Shown: in pieces, positions 58,148 to 64,000 of the stretch
How positions within the stretch are numbered: the stretch's first letter is position 1
Layout of the letters: each line of letters begins with the position of its first letter
NCBI GenBank assembly: GCA_031430595.1
Contig: JANPBU010000007.1
Location: 171,573-235,572 of the forward strand
Direction: 5' to 3'
Length of the DNA: 64,000 nucleotides
Origin: JANNBN01 sp031430595
GTDB taxonomy: Bacteria > Actinomycetota > Acidimicrobiia > Acidimicrobiales > JANYDT01
Program-made: the position numbers and the translations under genes
Notes under the pieces: generated by a model
Told to the model about the DNA's origin: nothing
What the model saw: only the letters and a program-made list of their open reading frames with translations
The model's database searches: none

Positions 58148-59217
58148 TCATAGCGGTTTAGTGACGTAGTGATCGAGGGTTGCGGCGACGCCAGATTTGG
58201 TGAGGTGGGCACCATGGGCGTTGGCGCACTGAACAAGATCGGCGACCCAGGGGGCAAGTTCGAGGGCTACGAGGGTGTCCCATCGATGATCATATGTGGG
58301 CAGAAGTTCTGTACACATGGTTTTACACTGATTGAGGTATTCATCGGCGGCATCGAAACCTGCAAGCAGGGCAATCTCTACTCGGCAGCGAGAAACGTCA
58401 GCTTCGAATGGGCCCCATGAGGCGTTGGCCCAATCGACATCCCGGCCATGTACCAGCCATTGTGTGTCTCGTGGGCATCGGTAGGGTCCGAAATAGGTTC
58501 ATGCGGATTCGACGCGCAGAACAACACGTTACCGGGGTGAAGGTCTCGATGAATGAATCGGTTTCCGGCTGCTGAATCGGGTGGCGAAAACAGAAGATCT
58601 TTCATCAAGGGGAACCACGTTTCGGGTGAGGAACTCCACGAGGGCGCCGGCTTATCGAACGAAAACCACGGAACGAATCGTGGCAACAACGAGTTCGGTG
58701 GCTGTGTTTTAATTGGCGGGCCGAAGGTCGGCGTCATTTGTGACACGGCCTGCGTGGCTTCAGCCAAGCCGTGCACCCAATCGCCCAGCAGCAGCTTTGA
58801 AGAAGGCATCGTCCCCGGGCCTGCCGACAGATACGAGCGGCCAGGCAGCATTGCTTGCACGATGGTGGGAGAACCGGCGTACTCACCAGTTGGATCGACA
58901 GCCACAAATCGCGGAACCAGGTTGTACGAAGCGAGAGCGTCCAGCATCTTGGCCTCGTGAGTTACGGCGTACATCGAATCAGCCAGCCCATGCTCCACAT
59001 ACGGGCGTTTCACCACCACATCGGTACTTTCGGGTGCAGGGCGTGTTCCGCGCTGAGTTGCTCCGAGCACAGGTTGCAGTTGCACGCGGTGGACAACCGA
59101 ACTGATGCCACCATGAAGCCGAGTCACCGATCGGATTCGGGTTGTGTTTTGTTCAGCGCCCACGCATCCTTCGATCCATCGCCTCGTAATCGCGGGGAGC
59201 CTCTCAGAAACCACCAT
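58148..59217 (-). pseudogene. Aminoglycoside-phosphotransferase-family (APH-like) gene, frameshifted
   Basis: Two minus-strand frames together give a protein-kinase-like phosphotransferase of about 355 residues. The first frame, from 59217, has HGGISSVVHRVQL (P-loop-like), VVVKRPYVEHG (ATP-binding Lys) and NRFIHRDLHPGNVLFC, the Brenner motif with the catalytic Asp. Near 58465 the frame must shift: the second frame continues WLVHGRDVDWANASWGPFEA (DW metal-binding Asp), then DVSRCRVEIALLAGFDAADEYL and ends at 58148 with DHYVTKPL. One missing base near 58460-58470 explains the break. Whole motif set present, so it was recently functional, or the base is missing in the assembly. The natural substrate is unknown; antibiotic resistance is not implied. 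Confidence 0.8.
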
Positions 59218-59256
59218 TTCCCAAGTGTTTCACAACGAGCTAGCGAAGCCGTTGGT

Positions 59257-59283
59257 GCCCCAGGAGCCAAGGGAGCCACAGGA
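59257..59283. repeat. Three 9-bp repeats (GCCnnnGGA) upstream of the phosphotransferase gene
   Basis: GCCCCAGGA (59257-59265), GCCAAGGGA (59266-59274) and GCCACAGGA (59275-59283) share GCC at the start and GGA at the end. The array begins 40 bp upstream of the phosphotransferase start on the minus strand, matching the placement of the other period-9 arrays in this region. Confidence 0.65.
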
Positions 59284-59312
59284 GATGGTGGTCCGGTTGG
59301 CCTCGGGATCTG

Positions 59313-59356
59313 GTTTCTGCGGTTACGTCAGTTTGTGCTGACGCAACTGCAGAAAC
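59313..59356. repeat. 44-bp hairpin element, copy 2
   Basis: Left arm GTTTCTGCGGTTACGTCAG and right arm CTGACGCAACTGCAGAAAC form a 19-bp stem with two wobble-type mismatches around TTTGTG. It is about 93 per cent identical to copy 1 at 57091-57134, and its last 26 bases are the same. It lies directly before the truncated Fic gene, as copy 1 lies before the truncated VapC gene. Confidence 0.85.
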
Positions 59357-59414
59357 CACCTACCGGGAACAATTACAGCACGTCGGCTTCGACATTCGCA
59401 ACGAGGCAACTCTG

Positions 59415-59990
59415 TTGGCTTTAACAACCGACGTGATAAAAACGAGCGAGATTGAGGGAGAGAAGCTCGCACTTGAAACGGTACGATCGTCGGTAGCACA
59501 ACGACTTGGAATTGACGTCGGGGGTTTGCGACCCTCTGATCGCCACGTGGATGGCATTGTCGACATGTTGGTCGATGTCACCCGAGGTTTTGATGAACCG
59601 CTGACCGATGAACGCCTCTTTGAATGGCACGCCGCATTGTTTCCCAGTGGGCAGAGTGGTTTAATCAAACTAAGCGTCGGGGCTTGGCGAACCGACATGC
59701 AGAGACCAATGCAAGTGGTGTCAGGTCCGACTGGGCGAGAGCGAATCCATTTTGAGGCACCAGCTGCGGTGCGGGCCAGCCACGAAATGGCCCAGTTTTT
59801 GGCCTGGTTCGAAACCCATAACGGAATCGACCCATTAGTGAAGTCGGCGCTCGCCCACCTGTGGTTCGTGACCATTCATCCGTTCCACAACGGCAACGGT
59901 CGGATTGCTCGGGCGATCGCAGACTTAGTTCTGACAAGGTCAGAGGCCACGTCAAGGTTTTACAGCATGAGAGAGTGTCATCATCAGTGA
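59415..59990 (+). pseudogene. Fic-family AMP-transferase gene, truncated
   Basis: A Fic-domain protein cut at both ends. The homology begins upstream of the TTG at 59415 (REQLQHVGFDIRNEATLLAL, open frame), then TTDVIKTSEIEGEKL, the region just before the Fic core that carries the inhibitory-helix-like S..EGE motif. SVGAWR and AHLWFVTIHPFHNGNGRIAR follow, the last being the catalytic HPFx(D/E)GNGRxxR motif with Asn in place of the usual Asp/Glu. After SEATSRFYSM the family sequence ends abruptly and an unrelated RECHHQ tail leads to the stop; the normal protein has over 130 more residues, including a winged helix. Activity is doubtful. Confidence 0.75.
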
Positions 59991-60167
59991 TGACGACCGC
60001 CGGTCGCACAAACCCCGCCTCGCTTCCGAGTGGCGAAACTCATGTCTCAAGATGATGTCTTTGCTGACTACGACATTGATCTGATCACCACAGCCAAGTA
60101 GAGACTGGTTGGTAACTTCATTCGCCGAGTGCCGACAACGATCAACAGCACCATGCGAAACTCATTA

Positions 60168-60482
60168 CTAAAGGCCGAGAATGGATTCGAGCGCTTCGTC
60201 GACGCTCCACATCTCTTCTGCGCTAAGTCGGCCCGCTAGTTTCCCAAGTCGCTCCACACCAACTGCGCCGAGCTGTTCGGCCAATACCCTTGTCATATCG
60301 CCTTGAACGAGCACTGTAGGACGAAATGTTGCCGGACGAGCGCTACGAGACGTGGGTGCAACCAGCACAACTGAGCGGGGTAGAAACTCGTCAGCTTGAA
60401 CAACCACGCCGAAGCGAACTCCGAACTGTTCGTGGCCGACGCCCTTCGGAACCTTAAACCGAAGCACGTCACCGCGTCGCAC
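60168..60482 (-). CDS. PemK/MazF-type endoribonuclease toxin
   Basis: A 104-residue type II toxin. MRRGDVLRFKVPKG at the N-terminus and FGVVVQADEFL correspond to the MazF/PemK start (rGdi...RPvvVlq.d). VVLVAPTSRSARPATFRPTVLV and RVLAEQLGAVGVERLG follow, with the conserved T-S residues and the arginine region near the active site, and the C-terminal helix (SAEEMWSVDEALESIL) is as in the family. It overlaps the upstream antitoxin gene by 14 bp. MazF-like toxins cleave single-stranded mRNA at short motifs. This is the only toxin-antitoxin pair in the window that appears complete. Confidence 0.9.
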   Translation of the reverse strand: MRRGDVLRFKVPKGVGHEQFGVRFGVVVQADEFLPRSVVLVAPTSRSARPATFRPTVLVQGDMTRVLAEQLGAVGVERLGKLAGRLSAEEMWSVDEALESILGL

Positions 60483-60708
60483 GAAACGACTCCATCATGG
60501 CCGCTACCGACAGCATCTCAACCCGATCATCGTCGTCTGCTTCAAGGTCAGCAACTTCTTTGGCTAACTCGGCACTTCGGCGAAATTTACGGGCTGAGTC
60601 AATCAAGGATGAACGAATGGCTTCTGAGGTGGAAAGCCCGCTTGCTTCAAGAACTCGAAGCGCACGCTGAGACTCATCATCTAGACGAACGGAAATTGCT
60701 GTAGCCAT
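60469..60708 (-). CDS. Ribbon-helix-helix antitoxin partner of MazF
   Basis: A 79-residue protein whose N-terminus, TAISVRLDDESQRALRVLEA followed by SGLSTSEAIRSSLID, is a ribbon-helix-helix DNA-binding domain (beta strand with SVRLD, then two helices). The C-terminal half is charged (ADLEADDDDRVEMLSVAAMMES) and would wrap the toxin. It precedes the MazF gene and overlaps it by 14 bp, the normal antitoxin-first order. The antitoxin probably represses its own promoter in the AT-rich stretch at 60709-60745. Confidence 0.88.
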   Translation of the reverse strand: MATAISVRLDDESQRALRVLEASGLSTSEAIRSSLIDSARKFRRSAELAKEVADLEADDDDRVEMLSVAAMMESFRATR

Positions 60709-60750
60709 AGACAGATAGTATCACGTTTTGTAATACAAACGTTTGAACGC

Positions 60751-60805
60751 TGGTCCAATCTGGCCCCATTTAGGGGGTTTTCGCCCCTGGTCTGATTTGG
60801 CCCCA
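60751..60805. repeat. Two 18-bp direct repeats resembling insertion-sequence ends
   Basis: TGGTCCAATCTGGCCCCA (60751-60768) and TGGTCTGATTTGGCCCCA (60788-60805) differ at three positions and are 37 bp apart. Multiple short direct repeats of TGGCCCCA type near an end are typical for IS21-like elements. No transposase gene is present, so this would be a leftover end. The identification of the family is tentative. The rest of 60709-60944 shows no gene. Confidence 0.45.
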
Positions 60806-60944
60806 CCTTGAGCTACTCATTCTTCTGTCGTACTGGCCCTGTGGTCGGAGGGCTGGAGGGAAAGTTGACGTCACCGGTCCCAGCTGAACGCAAAACCCCG
60901 GTGAGCTCGTTTCCGGTTTCTGGAAGTGTCCATGCTTGGATCCG

Positions 60945-61112
60945 TCAGTGCTCATTGATGACGAATCGGCGCCCTCGATAAATCAGCTTGGCGTCGTGGT
61001 CCGGCAGCAACGAGAGCACGTCGTCTTCAAACGCTCGCACTCGTTCTAGGGCATCGTCTAAGGCGTTCCCATAGAAGCTAAATGTGATTCCACTGTCGAT
61101 GATGGCATCCAC
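60945..61112 (-). CDS. Small ORF directly downstream of the acetyltransferase gene
   Basis: A 55-residue frame starting at GTG 61112, 3 bp after the acetyltransferase stop. It encodes DAIIDSGITFSFYGNALDDA followed by LERVRAFEDDVLSLLP and LIYRGRRFVINEH. The amino-acid pattern looks like real protein (amphipathic helix, then two beta strands), and there is no longer gene on either strand here. No family is recognised. It may be a genuine small protein or a fragment of a larger one. Confidence 0.45.
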   Translation of the reverse strand: MDAIIDSGITFSFYGNALDDALERVRAFEDDVLSLLPDHDAKLIYRGRRFVINEH

Positions 61113-61115
61113 AGC

Positions 61116-61667
61116 TCAGCGCAGTCCAACTGAGTCGGTCCGCCAAAATGCATCGGGATACACGACGGTACCTCGTAGTTTCGGATCGAAGCTGGACAAA
61201 CGATGGAACTGAAATCCTTCGTCGGGGATCCGTTCAGATGGCTTGCGGAACCCGTGCTGCACGGCTTGCTCAAAACCGACCCGCTCGTAGTACCGGGGGT
61301 CTCCTTCTAGGAACACCGCCGGGATGCCCGCTGAATCGAGTACCGGCAACGTTTCGAGGATGAGTCGCCTTCCAATGCCGGAACGTTGAAAAGCAGGAAG
61401 AACTCCGATTGGGCTGAGTACCGCGATCTGCACCAGATGCTCGGGGGCATCAAGAATCGCATGTGTAAACAACACCTGAGCAACAATCCGGTCGCGACTG
61501 GTGGCGACGAAACAGAATCGATCCTCCCAGGCCCATGAATCTTTTAGTGCATCAAGGAGTGTGCCAATCGTCGGGTCATCGAAACTAGCAATGGAGGTGG
61601 CGCGCATTTCGCTGAACTCGGCAGGCCTCATCTCGCGTACGGTTACCTCGCTGACGTCATCGCTCAT
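61116..61667 (-). CDS. GNAT-family N-acetyltransferase
   Basis: A 183-residue acetyl-CoA-dependent acetyltransferase. VTVREMRPAEFSEM opens the fold, RIVAQVLFTHAIL is beta strand 3-4, and SPIGVLPAFQRSGIGRRLI is motif A, with the Q/RxxGxG pyrophosphate-binding loop. VLDSAGIPAVFLEGDPRYYERVGFEQAVQHGF is motif B with the typical YYerxGF. This pattern resembles predicted N-acetyltransferases of the YhbS type. The acceptor is unknown. A tiny ORF lies 3 bp downstream and may be co-transcribed. Confidence 0.9.
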   Translation of the reverse strand: MSDDVSEVTVREMRPAEFSEMRATSIASFDDPTIGTLLDALKDSWAWEDRFCFVATSRDRIVAQVLFTHAILDAPEHLVQIAVLSPIGVLPAFQRSGIGRRLILETLPVLDSAGIPAVFLEGDPRYYERVGFEQAVQHGFRKPSERIPDEGFQFHRLSSFDPKLRGTVVYPDAFWRTDSVGLR

Positions 61668-62059
61668 GCGCTACACGCTACCGATTGCGGGTCGGACCGT
61701 TCGGTTCATTTCTTCGCAGCGAGGGTGACGTTCACCATGCAAAGCTTCCACCTATGACCTTCAACTCTGCCCAGCTACGAATCGCGCGGCCTACGCGAAG
61801 TCTGCGGGAAACCCGGTACAACAGCCTGTCTTTGCCAATAGACCACACCAAAACGGCCAGTCCAATAGTGGCGAATGAGGCGCGGGAGTCACGGAGCGCA
61901 GCAGCGACAAGCATCACGTCGAAGGGAAACCCGCCATGGCCAGATCTTTGAGTGCACGCGATTTTCTGCTGACGAGTGCCACAATGCCAAGTAGTTTCGC
62001 AATACCAGGGGAATTGGTATGTACCTAGGGTAATTAAGTTCACGGAATTCGCGAACTTG
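61668..62059. other. Stretch without a supported gene
   Basis: Between the acetyltransferase start and the Rhs remnant no convincing gene was found. A minus-strand frame (61732-62043) contains a hydrophobic stretch around FATIGLAVLVWSIGKDR, but its N-terminal part is antisense-like and rich in W, C and H. It may be the decayed tail of the Rhs module. Confidence 0.4.
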
Positions 62060-62281
62060 ACCCGTTCGGTCTACAAACGACGAAGACACCAGACGGTTCC
62101 GATCATCATACGAATACGACACACCGCCAGCCAGGTTCGGTTACCAGCAGCATCATACGCATACGCGTTAACTGCTCAGGAAGGATTCGTCGACCCCGTC
62201 AAACGATCCACTAGATCATAAGTGTACGTGTCAGTATTCGTCACCCAATCATACGTAGACGAACACAAAGGTGTGGTGGCT
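62060..62281 (-). pseudogene. Rhs core-repeat remnant
   Basis: The minus strand encodes YDWVTNTDTYTYDLVDRLTG, then an in-frame stop, AYAYDAAGNRTWLA, a frameshift, and YSYDDRNRLVSSSF. These are three consecutive YD-type Rhs repeats (YxYDxxGRLTxxT), the shell-forming element of Rhs polymorphic toxins. With one stop and one frameshift in 220 bp, it is a decayed core fragment. It lies directly after the immunity gene, the position expected for a core end displaced when a new toxin tip was inserted. Confidence 0.8.
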
Positions 62282-62284
62282 TGT

Positions 62285-62740
62285 TTACCAACGGTCTGCA
62301 GGCTCCCAGCCCTTTACGAGATTTTCTTTCAACGCAGTGTCGTTGACGAGGTACGGAATGTTCAGGTATCGGTCTGATTCGGTCGCAAGACGGACCCGGG
62401 TGTCGAGATCACCGTTTTCGAACACATACCAATTCGGATTCATACCTCGAATTCCACCTTGGCGCATAATAGGAAACGATTGAAGGTCAACCGGAATCGC
62501 CACGGTTCCCAGTATTTCGACGAGGTTACGATTCGCTGCTGCTTTCAGCGGAAAAAACACACACCACCGCCACCCCGTAGTTGCAACGTCTTCCATAGTT
62601 GGTGGTTCGTCCCAGAACCGGTCAGCTAACCACACCAAAGCACCAAGCCTCACATGTTCGTGAGTCATAAGCCCGAGACCGAATCCCCGATCGGTCACCA
62701 ACCAAAACGCTGTACCTGGCCCTACTTTGTGTCGTTTCAT
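62285..62740 (-). CDS. Putative immunity protein of the Rhs/GIY-YIG toxin
   Basis: A 151-residue protein whose ATG at 62740 overlaps the stop of the toxin gene (ATGA), the usual toxin-immunity arrangement. It opens KRHKVGPGTAFWLVTDRGFGLG, with WCVFFPL in the middle and NPNWYVFENG later, similar in outline to Imm26-like immunity proteins (an N-terminal GdvfwvPL..g.ya.G strand pair and aromatic-rich beta structure). The Imm26 label is tentative. The protein should be cytoplasmic and bind the GIY-YIG domain to block DNA cleavage. It is intact although the flanking Rhs core is decayed. Confidence 0.72.
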   Translation of the reverse strand: MKRHKVGPGTAFWLVTDRGFGLGLMTHEHVRLGALVWLADRFWDEPPTMEDVATTGWRWCVFFPLKAAANRNLVEILGTVAIPVDLQSFPIMRQGGIRGMNPNWYVFENGDLDTRVRLATESDRYLNIPYLVNDTALKENLVKGWEPADRW

Positions 62741-63951
62741 GAACATACCTTCGGTGCTGATTGCCCTGCCGCAGCCAAAATTTGGCATCCTCGCTTGATA
62801 GCAGCCGGGTACACAGGATTCGAAGTAGCAATACTATTGATCTTGTTCAGTAACTGCCCGCCGTTCGGCCCGCCGTACTGTTCGATCAAAACCTGTTCAA
62901 CCGCACGGGCATCATCAACACTCAAATTCTTGAGGCCCGGGATCTCAGCAATTGTTATTCCTTTGTTTGCAAGATGTTCGATGCTTCGCCGAGCAACGTT
63001 GTTAGTTCGGCCAACATATTGCACCTCACCAGTAACCTGATTAACAGAGATGTACACCGCGTTATCTCCAGTGTTAATAAGCGTGCCGCCTATTTTAGAA
63101 GTCGCGCCCGCCAGCCACTTCGCCCCAGACGTACCTTTGACCGCCCATTTCACTAGCGGCGCAAGACCAAACGCAACATCTATCGCATTCCCAACCTGAC
63201 TACCCACAGGTGCGTCAGAACCCGCCTGCTTCCCCGTCACCAGTTCCCGTGCCGATATCCCCCAAAAACCCACTCCCTGCAAAAAGTTATTCGCCGTCTC
63301 ACGCTTCTGCGCCTGGCTAACCATTTTGTCCTTCACCATCAGTTGACAAATCTCGGCGTCACCAAACCCACACAACGCAGTATTCACATATTCGCTCAAC
63401 CGTTCAGGGTTATCGCCGTCCTCGGTCAGCGAGGCAACCTCTCTCCCAGAAAGACTGTCAACCCCGCCAACCAGTGCGGCAAGCGTTATACGGGCGGTAA
63501 ACCCGTTCTCACTCAAACCAGCCCGAACGCCAATCACAACACTCTGAAAAGACGAAGTGAAGCTCTTGTCATCAAGATTGACCGTCGCTTGAGCGTTGCC
63601 ATGAATAATCCGGTCAAGTTCAAACTCAACCGACTCGATCGTCGCATGAGCAACAATCTCAAGAACATTGTCTGAATAACTTTGACCACTACGAAGCGTT
63701 TCCGCCGCATAATCAGCCTGATCCTTATAAGACAGCTCGCCCGGACCAGTCACAAACTTCTTCGCCGCATCAAAGAAATGCTTCTGCCACTTCAACTCAA
63801 TCGCCCGATCACCCGAAAGAAAGCCCGTCGGGTCCCAAAACCTGGTCGGGTTGTTTAGCGGTTGTTCGCGATTGGGCGGGGGTGGGTGGGTTTGGGGGTA
63901 TCCGCGTGTGGTCGAGGTCTCCGGGTGAGAGTGCTGGTGTCTAGCCCGCTC
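62737..63951 (-). CDS. Rhs orphan tip with C-terminal GIY-YIG nuclease toxin
   Basis: The open minus-strand frame contains NNPTRFWDPTGF near 63810-63847, the conserved end of an Rhs core, followed by a variable linker and a C-terminal toxin. The last 110 residues form a GIY-YIG nuclease: NAVYISVNQVTGEVQYVGRT, in which VYI and YVG are the two signature strands, then ARRSIEHL with the catalytic Arg, and ARAVEQVLIEQYGGPN with the catalytic Glu. Upstream of the core motif an in-frame TGA at 63952-63954 closes the frame, and the first possible start is only a TTG at 63795. So the toxin lacks its full core and export parts: an orphan tip, silent unless recombined onto an intact core. The immunity gene follows with an ATGA overlap. 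Confidence 0.78.
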   Translation of the reverse strand, partial: ERARHQHSHPETSTTRGYPQTHPPPPNREQPLNNPTRFWDPTGFLSGDRAIELKWQKHFFDAAKKFVTGPGELSYKDQADYAAETLRSGQSYSDNVLEIVAHATIESVEFELDRIIHGNAQATVNLDDKSFTSSFQSVVIGVRAGLSENGFTARITLAALVGGVDSLSGREVASLTEDGDNPERLSEYVNTALCGFGDAEICQLMVKDKMVSQAQKRETANNFLQGVGFWGISARELVTGKQAGSDAPVGSQVGNAIDVAFGLAPLVKWAVKGTSGAKWLAGATSKIGGTLINTGDNAVYISVNQVTGEVQYVGRTNNVARRSIEHLANKGITIAEIPGLKNLSVDDARAVEQVLIEQYGGPNGGQLLNKINSIATSNPVYPAAIKRGCQILAAAGQSAPKVCS

Positions 63952-63971
63952 TCAAGTACCCGGAGGCCTCG
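63913..63971. other. Long inverted repeat next to the window edge
   Basis: CGAGGTCTCCGGGT (63913-63926) pairs with ACCCGGAGGCCTCG (63958-63971) with one mismatch; inside it GAGAG (63927-63931) can pair with CTCTC (63949-63953), leaving a short bulge. The hairpin ends directly before an ATG at 63972 on the plus strand. It may be the end of a mobile element or an attenuator. Confidence 0.6.
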
Positions 63972-64000
63972 ATGGAGACCGACCCTATTCGTATTAATCA
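63972..64000 (+). CDS. Start of an unidentified gene cut by the window end
   Basis: An ATG at 63972, directly after the long inverted repeat, opens a frame reading METDPIRIN before the window ends. A position just inside an inverted repeat would fit a transposase gene, but nine residues do not allow a family call. Confidence 0.3.

Noticed and set aside
58169..58420. Plus-strand ORF of 83 codons
   Set aside because: It is antisense to the 3' part of the frameshifted phosphotransferase gene, whose family motifs lie on the minus strand.
57091..59356. Duplicated hairpins considered as integron attC sites
   Set aside because: They lack the RYYYAAC...GTTRRRY core-site pair in the right orientation, and no integron integrase or regular cassette array is present.
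61732..62043. Minus-strand ORF with a hydrophobic stretch between the acetyltransferase and the Rhs remnant
   Set aside because: Its ends have no protein-like pattern, it overlaps the decayed Rhs remnant, and no start context or partner supports it.

Overview
The window looks like a chromosomal segment of an actinobacterium. An Acidimicrobiia-type (Ilumatobacter-like, freshwater or marine) origin is my inference, from the homodimeric aceE-type pyruvate dehydrogenase, the gene order rnc-acpP-plsX-rpmF-DUF177-coaD-rsmD, a Tat-dependent surface protein with an N-terminal coiled coil, and moderate GC. No rRNA or tRNA gene was found, so the assignment rests on protein families only.

Layout. (1) 1-4.4 kb: 3' end of aceE, a frameshifted Uma2-type gene and a membrane/secreted protein pair. 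(2) 4.5-24.2 kb: a surface-glycan locus with a polyprenyl-phosphate sugar-1-phosphate transferase, family 2 and 4 glycosyltransferases, GT-C-like membrane proteins, an NAD-dependent epimerase/dehydratase, an HpcH/HpaI aldolase-like protein, five methyltransferases and a Wzm/Wzt ABC exporter. Many start/stop codons overlap (ATGA, GTGA, TAATG), so most genes fall into translationally coupled operons. A methyltransferase with a heptad-repeat coiled coil lies beside the exporter and recalls chain-length rulers such as WbdD. (3) 24-29 kb: Tat-exported and delta-60 repeat surface proteins, a methyltransferase, and a second frameshifted Uma2 gene. (4) 29.3-40 kb: housekeeping genes ftsY, smc, tag and mutM, plus a Clp-like AAA+ ATPase fused to an FtsH-type M41 peptidase. 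(5) 40-47.4 kb: two secreted proteins and a sugar ABC uptake module (GntR/FadR regulator, binding protein, small kinase, two permeases). A 62-bp relic of proS lies at its left edge, and degenerate GCTCACACC repeats are scattered in its spacers. (6) 47.5-54.8 kb: proS, rnc, acpP, plsX, rpmF, DUF177, a coiled-coil protein, coaD, rsmD, a zinc-ribbon protein, an HxlR regulator and an HtrA-like protease. (7) 55.7-64 kb: an accessory region dense in decayed toxin-antitoxin and polymorphic-toxin genes. It holds two half-deleted Phd/PIN modules, a VapC remnant, a truncated Fic gene, an intact MazF/RHH pair, a frameshifted phosphotransferase, and an orphan Rhs tip with a GIY-YIG toxin, its immunity gene and a decayed Rhs core. 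This region also carries short tandem repeats of period 9 upstream of four genes and a duplicated 44-bp hairpin.

Four single-base deletions occur, and all are in accessory genes; none is visible in the long core genes. This argues for real gene decay, although reads would be needed to exclude assembly error.
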